From: Choristoneura fumiferana
Taxonomy: Eukaryota > Arthropoda > Insecta > Lepidoptera > Tortricidae
DNA: 64,000 nucleotides
NCBI RefSeq assembly: GCF_025370935.1
Contig: NC_133490.1
Span: forward strand, 7,519,901-7,583,900
Direction: 5' to 3'
Position numbers and translations under genes: made by a program. Shown here piece after piece: positions 60,501 to 63,220 of this stretch (within the stretch, counting starts at the first letter, position 1; each line of letters starts with the position of its first letter). Under the pieces are notes generated by a model. The model ran no database searches, was not told the origin of the DNA, and saw only the letters and a list, made by a program, of their open reading frames with translations.

Positions 60501-63220
60501 AACTTGGGGGAATTGTACTATATAATAGTTAAGTATTTTTTAGGATAGTTTAGTATACTTACTTCAATTGTACCTTTACCATAATGCGTTTGTTTAAATA
60601 AATTATTTTCCACTCAAAGACGTTTCTGAGTGTGTTGGTGGACGGACGCTGTGTTATGCGTTGGTGGTCACAGCTACATACATATACAAATATGTAGCTG
60701 AACACACAGACGTTACACAGACATCTGCCCTGAGGGGTTGGAACCGGGATCTCACGATTCGTAGTCAGTTCATCAGTTGCTGTAGTAACTAAGCTATCCG
60801 GTCGAAATTACCCGTTTTGTTTTTTAAATACAAATATAACGTTTCCTTAGACAATGATGCTAGATTATCCCGCTATCTCTAGTAGTATAGTCGAACAAAC
60901 TGGTTCATGTACAGTCGCCATCAGATATTTCGGAGGGTTCCCCTTGTTTACGCATAATTTTTTATGTCATAATTCTATTTTGCAAAATCTGTTTACGCAT
61001 AATAGTATTTATACCGAAACTGTTTTCACATAACAGTTTACGCAAAATTCTCTTACGCATAACCAATGTAAGCCGCATGGGCTTTACGCATAATTTGTGA
61101 ATTCCGAATATTGTTTAGGCAGAAAATTATTATAAATTAGTTACGCAGAAAGTTACTTTCGCATACTTAATGTAACTGTATAAAATTGTTATTCCGAATA
61201 TTGTTACCACCAATTTTATGTCTGGAAAGCAAATATTCATATGAATTTAACGACTCTGAGGCGAAGTCGACGGAGCTCCGCTTCTTGGAGCTCCTATTCC
61301 GCCTAGTTAAGGCGCTTCGCGCCTCGACATAAATACTAACCTATAGTTGAGCAACCACGTTACCTGGGTTTTCTTTATTGCGGGGGGCTCCGCCCCCCGA
61401 GCCCCTCTTGCGGAAGACTTCGCCCCCCCGTCCCTCCTTTACTGTTTCGTCTATCCAAGTATCAAATATTCTTTTTTTTTTCAATAACCTTCGTAGGTGT
61501 ATGTTTGTTTTTTACATGCGGGGCATTAGGTATACATTAGGTACCTTATTTTCGGACATAGATTTGGACAGGATTTCGGCCTATCAAAATTCGGCTAAAT
61601 TACATACCTATATGCTAAACAAGATTATGCATAATAAAATTCGGCCATGTTAATATTATGCTAAAATAAATTCGGGTAAACCATTATTCGGCTTAGACAG
61701 AATTATGCCGAACTAAATTTCGGTAAGTTTAAGATTCGGCGTAAATAAATTATGCGAAACCTGTTATGCGTAATCAGTGTCGGACATTAAAAAGTATGCC
61801 AAATAGATGTCACCCATTTCGGAGATGCTAAGGTGGTCAAAATATCGGCACATGCACTCTATTATTAAGGTATTGAGTACATGTACCCATATTTTTGACC
61901 ACCTTGGCCGCTCCGAAATATCTGATGGCCACTATACCAGGGTGAATCCTTTTAATATGTAATTAAGCAATTTTACTGTGATTTCCTTGACAAAAGTATG
62001 GGATGTCAACATGACATTAGTAGCACAACTAGCACAAAAGTACATGAACCTTATTCGACTGTACATAACACGTATTTGGCATAGAGAAAACATAATTATT
62101 CATTAAAAACCACATCATTCAAACTCCTACACTCACCTAACCAGCTATACCTCTATAACATTGCCGCGCAACATTGCTCTTCCACAATGCCCAGGCGCTT
62201 TTGCTCTTTCAATAGGAACCCAACGTCCGAGGCGAGCTATCTTATCCCTTGATATAGGACTTCATTGTGTGTTTGTAAAAGTTAATTAATGCTGACATTT
62301 GGTGTTAACTTGATAAGAGTCCATTTTTAGGGCTCCGTAGCCTAATCGGCAAAAACGACCCTTACGGCGAAACCGCCATGTCTGTCGTCCGTCCGTTAGC
62401 GGCTTAGCTTAGAGACTATTAATTAGTGCTAGAAGGCTGTAATTTCGCATGGATATACGAGTATGTAGCAATTTTGCCGACAAAGTGGTTAAATAAAATG
62501 TAGGAAAAATATTTTTTTAGGTTATGTACCATCAGCCAAATACTTAAGTGGTTAATTAATTTTTAAACAAGTTCCTATCAATTTAATATGCCGCTAAAGT
62601 CGAACTTTCAAATTGACAGACACGTCTATGGGCATTATTGTTTTATAATACCTATGCACGATTATCAACTTGGTGGTAAATAGACCATATAATTTGGCTG
62701 GTACAATGGTACGTACGTACGTGCCTAAAGTGGAGGTGATTTTTTTCTCGTCTAACCTTAATTTGCGGGGTATCGTTGGATAGGTCTTTTAAAATCATTA
62801 AAGGGTTGTATGTAAAGCTAAAATTTTTTGTTAGTTAAGAGGAACGGAGTTTTGATACAATTTTATTGGTGAATTTTCACCTCTTTCACAGCTCCGTTGC
62901 CTCGCTCTGCTCCAATGTACAGGCAGTTTTAAGGCCGCCATTGCTTCAGGCCTCGAGGGGGAGGCCAATTTCCAACAGTGGACGTCCTACGAACGGCTGA
63001 TATGCTGATGATGTCTACTTCGAGCTATGACGGTAACCTTTAAGGTAATCATCACCAATCCCACACATGTTACTAGGTACCATTTACTACTGTGCGTTCA
63101 TCGACTTACCATGTGATACCGAATGTGGGTACCCCCGGAGCGGACTCCTTCGTTCAGCTGGATGGAGCTGACGCTGCCGGCATCATCGTCCATGAACCCC
63201 GTCTTCTTGTAGCGAGCCAT
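22290..63220 (-). CDS. Neprilysin-like M13 zinc metallopeptidase, type II membrane protein
   Basis: Thirteen shared exons plus one of two alternative first exons join in frame, giving 832 aa (first exon 54,444-54,710) or 780 aa (63,110-63,220). Order in the long form: cytoplasmic tail 1-104, membrane anchor about 105-127, then the ectodomain. Motifs: [12 protein letters not shown] near the ectodomain start, NAYYTP (627-632) for substrate backbone binding, HELTH (668-672), ENIAD with the third zinc ligand Glu728 and Asp732, His794 and Arg800 with the spacing of human His711/Arg717, and a terminal CEVW. All catalytic residues are present. The family cleaves extracellular regulatory peptides on the amino side of hydrophobic residues. 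The gene exceeds 40 kb because introns are packed with transposons. Which insect Nep paralogue it is cannot be said without a tree. Confidence 0.93.
22794..22936 (-). CDS. Neprilysin-like exon with GENIADNGG
   Basis: 143 nt between TTTTGTTACAG and GTAAGA. It encodes (G)[16 protein letters not shown]...[18 protein letters not shown]. Glu728 is the third zinc ligand and Asp732 orients the first zinc His. It ends in phase 0 and joins VWC of the last exon, restoring FAQVWC. Confidence 0.95.
22969..23092 (-). repeat. Interspersed repeat (inverse copy of 2,986-3,110)
   Basis: TTCTACCGCCATCTAGTAAG...GAAGTTTCTCAACTCGGTCGGACGC...GGACTTCGGTGCC mirrors the copy in the pHCl-like intron. It contains an intact CCGCCATCTAG core. 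Confidence 0.7.
23404..23534 (-). CDS. Neprilysin-like exon (FGNLNQWW)
   Basis: 131 nt; encodes [20 protein letters not shown], then [11 protein letters not shown] and a [11 protein letters not shown] end typical of M13 enzymes. The acceptor is ATGTTCTAG, the donor GTAAGT. One base is shared with each neighbouring codon. Confidence 0.93.
23805..24025 (+). mobile_element. tRNA-derived SINE (GTGTAGGGGTTATAGCACG family)
   Basis: A-box-like TGGTGTAGGGGTTATAGC and B-box GGTTCGATTCC precede TTTCTGTGCATCCATGTCTC and a 3' end AGACTCCAAAAAAAAACAATCATAA. A second full copy is at 43,190-43,402, and the 3' end alone recurs at 23,605-23,640. Confidence 0.8.
24390..24572 (+). mobile_element. RTE-like LINE 3' fragment
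   Basis: GGGGAGAAAGGTCCTTCAGTGG...GAGAGTTGCAGGCAACCGGT...CATTCTAAGGGCTCTCC...GTCTACGTCTTCCGGCTGA matches the tails at 48,966 and 52,066. Antisense to the neprilysin gene. Confidence 0.65.
24644..24833 (-). CDS. Neprilysin-like exon with zinc-binding HELTH
   Basis: 190 nt; encodes [60 protein letters not shown] and YD. This is the most conserved part of the family, with NAYY and HExxH intact. The donor is GTCAGT, and the split AG|G Arg gives REYDRFGN across the junction. Confidence 0.97.
25223..25384 (-). CDS. Neprilysin-like exon ([12 protein letters not shown])
   Basis: 162 nt between AACTTTCCAG and GTAAAG; encodes [20 protein letters not shown], the [13 protein letters not shown] region and [10 protein letters not shown]. 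The reading frame continues into both introns but the phases (1 in, 1 out) fit only these limits. Confidence 0.92.
26132..26314 (-). CDS. Neprilysin-like exon (GAMFVREVF)
   Basis: 183 nt between CTAACTTCCAG and GTAAGG; encodes [40 protein letters not shown] and [20 protein letters not shown]. This is the helical region before the catalytic core, with the W-M-D motif usual in M13. Confidence 0.94.
26565..26705 (-). mobile_element. LINE 3' end, minus strand (TCATTTATTCAGTAA family)
   Basis: TCAAATCATTTATTCAGTAAGTAGGCCGCAATGGG...AGCGCTTTCAGAAAGACCATCATTGCC. The fuller copy is at 56,840-57,000. Inverted, the end contains AATAAATGATTTGAA. Confidence 0.7.
26765..26928 (-). CDS. Neprilysin-like exon ([10 protein letters not shown])
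   Basis: 164 nt between CGTACTTCCCAG and GTAAGT; encodes [20 protein letters not shown] then [12 protein letters not shown]. The RYC Cys is one of the conserved disulfide cysteines. Confidence 0.93.
27467..27564 (-). CDS. Neprilysin-like exon (VVYAPEYF), 98 nt
   Basis: Lies between a T-rich acceptor TTTTTTTTAG and donor GTAAGT; encodes [20 protein letters not shown] then [12 protein letters not shown]. Too short to be conspicuous as an open frame, but both phases and the VVYAPEYF motif support it. Confidence 0.92.
28490..28625 (+). mobile_element. RTE-like LINE 3' tail
   Basis: GGGAGCTGCGAGCAATCGGTGG...GGCGAGTTGTCGCTCATTGTG...GGAGGAGGTCTTTGTTCAACAG...GATGATGATGATGACG matches the tail at 48,966-49,090. 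Confidence 0.7.
28777..28913. repeat. Palindromic MITE (CGAAGTTCGTGTC family) with extended arms
   Basis: AGAACAGCAGCGCTACTACGG...CTCGAAGTTCGTGTCGTGCGG is inverted as ACGATACGAACTTCGAG...CGTAGTAGCCCTGCTGTTCT. Closely related to 16,679-16,803. Confidence 0.8.
29317..29637 (-). CDS. Neprilysin-like exon ([10 protein letters not shown])
   Basis: 321 nt, phase 0 at both ends, between TTCATTTCAG and GTAAGT. It encodes [40 protein letters not shown] and, after the FETDLA...NPYKI stretch, [16 protein letters not shown]. Two N-glycosylation sequons (NKT, NET) and a third (NWT) are visible. Confidence 0.95.
30477..30549 (-). CDS. Neprilysin-like exon (YNLGGLFNW), 73 nt
   Basis: Encodes [24 protein letters not shown] between TATTTTCAG and donor GTAAGT. 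It joins LDQGGLNLP of the next exon in phase 0, restoring the usual HVIxxDQ context of M13 proteins. Confidence 0.9.
30877..31090 (-). CDS. Neprilysin-like exon ([13 protein letters not shown])
   Basis: 214 nt between a T-rich TTTTTTTTAG acceptor and GTAAGT; encodes [40 protein letters not shown] and [12 protein letters not shown]. The Y-x-x-C-x-D and GGW motifs are family hallmarks. Confidence 0.94.
31655..31868 (+). repeat. Interspersed repeat (GGCTGAACCGATTTTGATAA...GCGCCGGGGGTTAAAA)
   Basis: AAAAGTTGGAAAACCCCCGAC...ACGGCTGAACCGATTTTGAT...GACAGACACACATAGCGGTC...GCCGGGGGTTAAAA. Copies at 46,155-46,380 and 52,862-53,000; an inverted fragment at 46,645-46,705. Both ends are CCCCCGAC and its complement, suggesting a DNA-element origin. 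Confidence 0.7.
32605..32636 (+). repeat. (CA)n microsatellite
   Basis: About 15 uninterrupted CA units in a neprilysin intron. Confidence 0.95.
32660..32822. repeat. GCATGCT-rich palindromic element
   Basis: CTAGCATGCTCC, AAAGCATGCTCGATAGTAGG, CACATGCTAGTAGG, GATAGTAGCATGCTCTGCTA and ACGAGCATGTGTAACAGGGGCC repeat the palindromic core GCATGC five times in alternating orientation. Confidence 0.6.
32825..33426. repeat. Nested foldback elements (at least three levels)
   Basis: Outer ends GTTATACGAGCGTTTCAACC...and ...GGTTGAAACGCCCGCATAAC. Inside them, 32,851-32,898 is inverted at 33,211-33,259, and 33,073-33,131 at 33,157-33,213. 33,260-33,298 is inverted at 33,370-33,405, and a smaller element with ends CAGCGGCGTCTTTAG / GTAAAGACGCCCCTG occupies 32,900-33,070. 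Confidence 0.8.
33477..33686 (-). CDS. Neprilysin-like exon ([12 protein letters not shown])
   Basis: 210 nt between ATTCTAG and GTGAGT; encodes [40 protein letters not shown] and [20 protein letters not shown]. This is the start of the folded ectodomain, with conserved disulfide cysteines and the NPIP motif. Confidence 0.96.
33722..33915 (-). repeat. Inverse copy of the AAGGTCGCGGGTGAGC repeat
   Basis: ACTTTGCTCACCCGTGACCTTACG...CCTGGACCTCCACACGCTGT...TTTCGAACTCAACCAGAG mirrors 17,797-18,000. Confidence 0.7.
34080..34310 (+). mobile_element. Diverged SINE copy after a GAAA tract
   Basis: (GAAA)n at 33,955-33,985 precedes it. ATTTGAAATTTGACAACCACGAGC...GGTGAAGGAATACATCG...GTGTGTGAAGTTCCCAATCCG...GAACTACGGCCCAAGCCCTCTC matches the SINE body at 58,211 with many changes. 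Confidence 0.7.
34690..35005. repeat. LEP1-type tail fragment followed by AAGTGCGAGCCGGACTCGCG repeat
   Basis: ACAGCTTTTGCCCGCGACTTC at 34,703 resembles an inverted LEP1 end. CCGACCAAGTGCGAGCCGGA...GAAGGGTTCCGTACCATTATC is a frequent lepidopteran repeat, also at 43,769 (AAGTGCGAGTCGGACTAGCG). Family not assigned. Confidence 0.55.
35307..35472 (-). CDS. Neprilysin-like membrane-anchor exon
   Basis: 166 nt between CATTGTTCCAG and GTACTG; encodes [16 protein letters not shown], a 23-residue hydrophobic helix ([20 protein letters not shown] core) and PCYQPEPK. Basic residues precede the helix, so the N-terminus faces the cytosol (type II). It starts in phase 0 and so fits either first exon. Confidence 0.92.
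35538..35666. repeat. Foldback MITE (GGGCCCTGTTGCTCAAAGC)
   Basis: GGGCCCTGTTGCTCAAAGCA...TATTAGTCTAATA is inverted as ATTTAGACTAATATGCTTCG...AGAAACGGGCCC, 129 bp in all. Confidence 0.8.
35804..36415. mobile_element. CG-rich foldback element interrupted by a LINE
   Basis: Inverted ends GGCATCGTCCTAATAGAACG...CAAATGCGCGATCATCG and CGCGATGATTGCGCATTTGCG...TTCTATTAGGACAATGCC. Two direct copies of ACGAACGCGCGATCAA(A)CAT...GAATTCGAATAGGTGTCC lie inside (35,866 and 36,203). Confidence 0.75.
35905..36122 (+). mobile_element. 5'-truncated RTE-like LINE with 7-bp duplication
   Basis: The frame reads [42 protein letters not shown]...[18 protein letters not shown], the canonical C-terminus of lepidopteran RTE polymerases. 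AGGTGTC flanks it at 35,898-35,904 and 36,123-36,129. It sits inside the foldback 35,804-36,415. Confidence 0.88.
36427..36660 (+). mobile_element. SINE copy, same family as 18,740
   Basis: CCCGTTCGATCCCCAGTCGG (B-box), GTGTTTGTTCTCGAGTCTCGG, CAGTACAAGCTTTGCTCAG and TTGGGATTAGGTCAATTGATG recur from 18,740-18,962, then a short (ATTT) tail. Confidence 0.7.
36665..36905 (+). mobile_element. Possible LINE fragment
   Basis: The frame ending [19 protein letters not shown], stop, resembles the last residues of jockey/CR1-type polymerases (AxTxxEFKxxLKxxL). Weak. Confidence 0.35.
37108..37474 (+). mobile_element. LEP1-type Helitron-like element
   Basis: Begins TCCTACTTAATATTATAAATG, includes GTGAGTGAATGAGTGAGTG and GCTGGACGGATTTGGATG, and ends GCGAAGCCGCGGGTAAACGCTAG. 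TC start and CTAG end without terminal inverted repeats fit the LEP1 family described in Lepidoptera. Confidence 0.75.
37679..37870. repeat. Foldback MITE (TAAGGTAGGCGTCCACTT)
   Basis: TAAGGTAGGCGTCCACTTAT...GCATCGTACGC is inverted as GCGTACGATACCGACAAGTGG...ACGTTTACCTTTA. An inner pair CTTTGTATAGAAA / TTTCTATACAAAG strengthens the hairpin. Confidence 0.8.
38330..38480 (+). repeat. Interspersed repeat (GTGGATGTCGTAAGAGGCG)
   Basis: TTCCGTGGATGTCGTAAGAGG...CGACTAAAG...GGCGACAGGCTAGCAACCTG is a common lepidopteran LINE-derived segment by recollection; only one copy here. Confidence 0.45.
39155..39280 (-). mobile_element. Second copy of the ATTCGACTGGAT(G/A)GCAAACG repeat
   Basis: Almost identical to 7,325-7,455: GTGGGTCTCCTGATGGTAAGA, CACCACCGCCCATAAACATC, GATGCGTTGCCAACC; T-run at the left. 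Confidence 0.7.
40680..40736 (-). mobile_element. SINE 3' tail fragment
   Basis: ATCATCCCAGCCTATATACG...CACAGGCCTCCTCTCAGAACAAGA, the inverse of the SINE tail; cut off at the right. Confidence 0.8.
41575..41830 (+). mobile_element. LINE 3' fragment (RTE-like)
   Basis: The frame has [19 protein letters not shown] then [16 protein letters not shown], the GRPxxRWTDxIK...W motif of LINE C-termini, with substitutions. Antisense in the 19-kb neprilysin intron. Confidence 0.7.
42218..42380. repeat. TTTAGGGTTCCGTAGCC repeat
   Basis: GGGTTCCGTAGCCAAAATGAC...GGAACCC then TCTGTCTGTCCGTCCGTCTGTC. A related copy with GGGCTCCGTAGCCTAATCGG lies at 62,325-62,470. Confidence 0.6.
42736..42952 (+). mobile_element. 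LEP1-type Helitron-like element, complete
   Basis: TCCATTCTACTATTATAAATG at the start; GACGGATCGACGTAATTTTTGG, GGGCCAGAGAGTGACGTAGG and GAACAGCGCGCGATAACCGA in the body; CAGGCAAAAGCTAG at the end. Minus-strand relatives at 51,259 and 59,783. Confidence 0.8.
43185..43404 (+). mobile_element. tRNA-derived SINE, second copy
   Basis: GTGGTGTAGGGGTTATAGCACG, GGGTTCGATTCCCAGCGCTGG, TTTCTGTGCATCCATGTC, then AAAAAAAACAATCATAAT. Same family as 23,805-24,025, preceded by (CA)n at 43,157-43,174. Confidence 0.82.
44455..44650 (+). mobile_element. Third tRNA-like SINE type
   Basis: GTTGTGGCTCAGTGGTTTGAC (A-box-like) and GTGTGTTCGAATCCAGGCTC (B-box) precede TCCACGTTTAG...AGAGGAAGAATTAGAGAATC. A related minus-strand head is at 47,360-47,450. 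Confidence 0.6.
44849..44938 (+). repeat. Plus-strand relative of the GGCAACGCAT repeat
   Basis: AAAGGGCCGGCAACGCATCCG...GGGTGTCCATAGACGACGGTGATTGC corresponds to the inverse of 7,325-7,455 and 39,155-39,280. Confidence 0.55.
45140..45470. mobile_element. Long-hairpin element (GGATAACTCACGTCTTAAA family), arms about 98 bp
   Basis: 45,189-45,287 and 45,331-45,428 are almost perfect inverted copies with cores AACTCACGTCTTAAACCGAG, TTTAGCTCGACATGTT and GGGCTATTTCGTAGCCCTTC; the loop is about 43 bp and CG-rich. Flanks GAACATGAAACTACCGTGAG and GGCATTATGCTGATTTGGG recur at 53,145, 49,085 and 52,430. Possibly a nonautonomous Helitron-like or foldback transposon. Confidence 0.8.
45531..45568 (+). 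repeat. (CTTT)n microsatellite
   Basis: About nine TTTC units. The inverse GAAA tract at 46,013-46,035 leads into AGAGATTTATTTTGGCTCC, suggesting retroposon ends. Confidence 0.95.
46150..46382 (+). repeat. GGCTGAACCGATTTTGATAA repeat, fullest copy
   Basis: AACCCCGACTTTGTTACTTC...AAACGGCTGAACCGATTTTG...CATTCAAATCGGTCCACCCG...TTTGCGTCGGGGGTTAAAAA. Ends are inverted CCCCGAC/GTCGGGG. Confidence 0.7.
46719..46806. repeat. Small foldback (GGTGTCGGGGGACCGCTAAGG)
   Basis: GGTGTCGGGGGACCGCTAAG...GTTAA and its inverse TTAACCTTAGCGGTCCCCTGACACC enclose 40 bp. It follows an inverted piece of the 46,150 repeat. Confidence 0.75.
47672..48720. mobile_element. Cluster of three LEP1-type elements
   Basis: Minus-strand copy about 47,700-48,055 (CTTCTCACACATAAATC...CTCACTCACTCATGCACTC...ATTACTAG), minus-strand copy about 48,053-48,357 (GCGTTTACCCGCGGCTTCGC...TATTAGCAGGA), then plus-strand copy 48,358-48,720 ending AAGCCGGGTAAACACTAG. 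The last two meet 5' end to 5' end. Confidence 0.7.
48774..48872. repeat. Palindromic MITE remnant (CGAAGTTCATATC)
   Basis: CTACGAAATTCGTAAATCGAAG...ATATCGTACCGCC...CTCACACTCGTATTAGATG...GATACGAAGTTCGG; diverged relative of 16,679. Confidence 0.6.
48873..49130 (+). mobile_element. Half of the hairpin family interrupted by an RTE-like LINE tail
   Basis: GAAACATGTCGAGCTAAACTCG...GACGTGAGTTATTCGG and ATGTGAGTCTCACAGTAG come first. GCGGGAAACCGGTGGATTCA...GGAGGCCTTTGTCCAGCAGTGG...GATGATGATGATGA follows. The hairpin flank resumes as GTGAGTCTCACATGGTCTCAG...TTTCATGTTCAAAATAGC. TGAGTCTCACA straddles the insert as a duplication candidate. Confidence 0.65.
49640..49815. repeat. Palindromic MITE copy with long centre
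   Basis: CCTATTCCGAAATTCGAAGTTCG...ACCGTCCCTCTCACTCTCG and AGTGTCAGAGGGACGG...ATTTCGATTTTCG...AATTTCGAAGTACC are inverted arms around a TTTGTTTGTTTATAATT centre. Confidence 0.7.
50035..50780. other. Intron stretch with two LINE-like ends
   Basis: TTTTTTTTTATTTATTTATCAC at 50,041 looks like an inverted LINE tail. 50,690-50,780 (CTTACTATATCTGGTGTACAATAAAGAGTCTTTGTATTG) is a plus-strand tail also present at 30,005 and, inverted, 14,085. Nothing is recognised between. Confidence 0.45.
51259..51479 (-). mobile_element. LEP1-type Helitron-like element, complete
   Basis: Inverse of 42,736-42,952: CTAGCTTTTACCCGCGGTTT at the left, GAATTCGGTTATCGCGCGC, ACGTCGATCCGTCGCTCCGG, and TTATAATATTAGTATGGA at the right. 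Confidence 0.85.
52066..52216 (+). mobile_element. RTE-like LINE 3' fragment
   Basis: GGGGGAGAAAAGTCCTCGAGTGG...GAGAGTTGCGGGAAACG...GTGGCGTTCTAAGGGGGAGGC...TTGTTCAGCAGTGGACGTC...GATGATGA. Confidence 0.75.
52862..53002 (+). repeat. GTCGGGGGTTAAAA repeat, internally deleted copy
   Basis: AACAAAAAGTTGGAAAAA, CATTCAAATCGGTCCACCCG, GACACATAGCGGTCAAACTT and TTTTGCGTCGGGGGTTAAAA match 46,150-46,382 with a middle deletion. Confidence 0.7.
53141..53350. mobile_element. Hairpin family copy with a different loop
   Basis: 53,172-53,228 is inverted at 53,292-53,348 (ATATTGACACGGATAACTCACG...AAATCGAGTTTAGCTCGACATGTT). The loop has GGGCTACGGATTAGCCCG as an offset small hairpin. Left flank GAACATGAAACTACCGTGAG equals that at 45,158. 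Confidence 0.8.
53475..53665 (+). mobile_element. LINE 3' fragment
   Basis: Frames read [17 protein letters not shown] and, after a shift, [20 protein letters not shown] followed by [12 protein letters not shown], the end of an RTE-like polymerase. Frameshifted and truncated, antisense to neprilysin. Confidence 0.8.
53791..54104 (+). mobile_element. tRNA-derived SINE, full length
   Basis: AGCCGTGGTGGCCTAGTGGTTTGACC (A-box) and GTGGGTTCAAACCCCGGCTCG (B-box) are followed by GAGCTTTGCGGTGAAGGAAAAC...AATCCGCACTGGGCCCGCGTG...CAGCAGTGGGACG...GGCTGGGATGATT. Contains a 12-bp internal repeat (CAGGTCAGTTCAAGTCAGGTC) relative to 58,211. Confidence 0.88.
54444..54710 (-). CDS. Neprilysin-like alternative first exon A (89-aa cytoplasmic tail)
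   Basis: ATG at 54,710 in good context (CCAAAATGG), donor GTAATG after 54,444, phase 0. It encodes [20 protein letters not shown], then an S/T/P-rich region with [19 protein letters not shown] and two similar blocks ([22 protein letters not shown]). NPF is an EH-domain endocytic motif, and the many Ser residues could be phosphorylated. No acceptor is seen upstream, as expected of a true first exon. Joining to the anchor exon is inferred from phase, strand and order. Confidence 0.8.
55137..55375 (+). mobile_element. LINE C-terminal fragment between the two first exons
   Basis: The frame reads [40 protein letters not shown] and [15 protein letters not shown], with an in-frame stop before WRRWGSS. 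A GCCCAGCAGTGGGACATC tail and (AAT)n follow. RTE-like; antisense to the host gene. Confidence 0.88.
56548..56655. repeat. Foldback remnant (GATGCCGTCTCTGTTT...AAACAGAGATGGCAGC)
   Basis: ATAAATGTGATGCCGTCTCTG is inverted as CAGAGATGGCAGCACAGATATCACAT...ATTTATC. The right end AGTAGTGGAACAGG resembles the 7,664 and 8,859 elements. Confidence 0.6.
56834..57030 (-). mobile_element. LINE 3' end, minus strand
   Basis: AAATCATTTATTCAGTAAATAGGCCGCAATGGGC...CAGCGCTTTCGGAAAGACC...CGCCGCTTGGCAGAAAG; same family as 26,565-26,705. Confidence 0.75.
57393..57713 (-). mobile_element. Intact SINE with 12-bp target duplication
   Basis: Complete minus-strand copy from (CAT)n through the inverted tail and B-box to CCACGGCTTAATAAGG. 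AGTAAGTAGTTT flanks it at 57,381-57,392 and 57,714-57,725, so the insertion is recent. Confidence 0.92.
57835..57985 (+). mobile_element. LEP1-related tail
   Basis: GATTTAGATGAAATTCGGTAC...GGATAGTTTTTATCCCGG...GTTCCCGCGGGATGGCGATAAACG...GTGGGAAACGGCTAG; ends in CTAG. Confidence 0.6.
58211..58515 (+). mobile_element. Intact SINE with 10-bp target duplication
   Basis: Full-length copy from GCCGTGGTGGCCTAGTGG to GGCTGGGATGATGA. AGTCAAAATA flanks it at 58,201-58,210 and 58,516-58,525. Nearly identical to 57,393-57,713 in inverse orientation. Confidence 0.93.
58781..58967. repeat. Foldback MITE (AACTAACGTTTGGCAACCTG)
   Basis: AACTAACGTTTGGCAACCTG...ATTCATTTCGC and TCCTGAAATATTTACAG have inverted partners GCGAAATGAATCAGG...TTGCCAAACGTTAGTT and CTGTAAATATTTCAGGA around a GGGCCATCGTGTAG centre. 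Confidence 0.85.
59646..60121. mobile_element. hAT-like element carrying a LEP1 insertion
   Basis: Ends GCAGTGATGTAGCTAGCATG and AAGCTACGCCACTGG are inverted; GCTGTAG occurs just outside both ends (about 59,639 and 60,122). The LEP1-type element 59,783-60,012 interrupts it. Confidence 0.65.
59783..60012 (-). mobile_element. LEP1-type Helitron-like element, complete
   Basis: CTAGCTTTTGCCCGCGGCTT, GGAATTCGGTTATCGCGCGC, GATCCGTCGCTCCGTTTCG, then TTATAATATTATAGTATAGTATGGA at the right. Confidence 0.85.
60640..60810 (-). mobile_element. tRNA-like SINE head, minus strand
   Basis: Inverse reads CCGGATAGCTTAGTTACTAC...TACGAATCGTGAGATCCCGG then TTCCAACCCCTCAGGG, with A- and B-box-like segments. Family unknown. 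Confidence 0.45.
60911..61935. mobile_element. Foldback MITE (CGCCATCAGATATTTCGGAG) split by an 881-bp insert
   Basis: Left end ACAGTCGCCATCAGATATTTCGG; right end CCGAAATATCTGATGGCCACTAT. The inner arms AAGGTGGTCAAAATATCGG / CATATTTTTGACCACCTT lie at 61,830-61,905. The left arm is interrupted at 60,935-61,815. Confidence 0.85.
60935..61815. mobile_element. Unclassified 881-bp element with dispersed TTACGCATAA / ATTCGG motifs
   Basis: Flanked by ATTTCGGA (60,927-60,934 and 61,816-61,823). Ends GGGT...ACCC. The left third repeats TTACGCATAAT-like motifs (60,949, 61,005, 61,035, 61,050, 61,082). The centre has hairpins GGAGCTCCGCTTCTTGGAGCTCC, GGCGCTTCGCGCC and GGGGGGCTCCGCCCCCC. The right third repeats ATTCGGC and ATTATGC(C/G/A)-type motifs. 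No transposase frame. Confidence 0.75.
62325..62475. repeat. TTTAGGGCTCCGTAGCC repeat
   Basis: Second copy of the 42,218 family, with TGTCTGTCGTCCGTCCGTTAGCGGC. Confidence 0.6.
62930..63018 (+). mobile_element. RTE-like LINE tail
   Basis: GGCCTCGAGGGGGAGGCCAATTTCCAACAGTGGACGTCC...GCTGATATGCTGATGATG resembles the GGAGGCCTTTGTCCAGCAGTGGACG tails. Degraded, plus strand, about 90 bp 3' of first exon B. Confidence 0.6.
63110..63220 (-). CDS. Neprilysin-like alternative first exon B (37-aa cytoplasmic tail)
   Basis: 111 nt from ATG to donor GTAAGT, phase 0, encoding [20 protein letters not shown] then [17 protein letters not shown]. The composition is clearly coding-like, and I recall similar N-termini in insect neprilysins. 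An acceptor-like GTTTGTCACAG abuts the ATG, so a further 5' UTR exon may lie beyond. It would splice over exon A to the anchor exon at 35,472. Confidence 0.7.
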
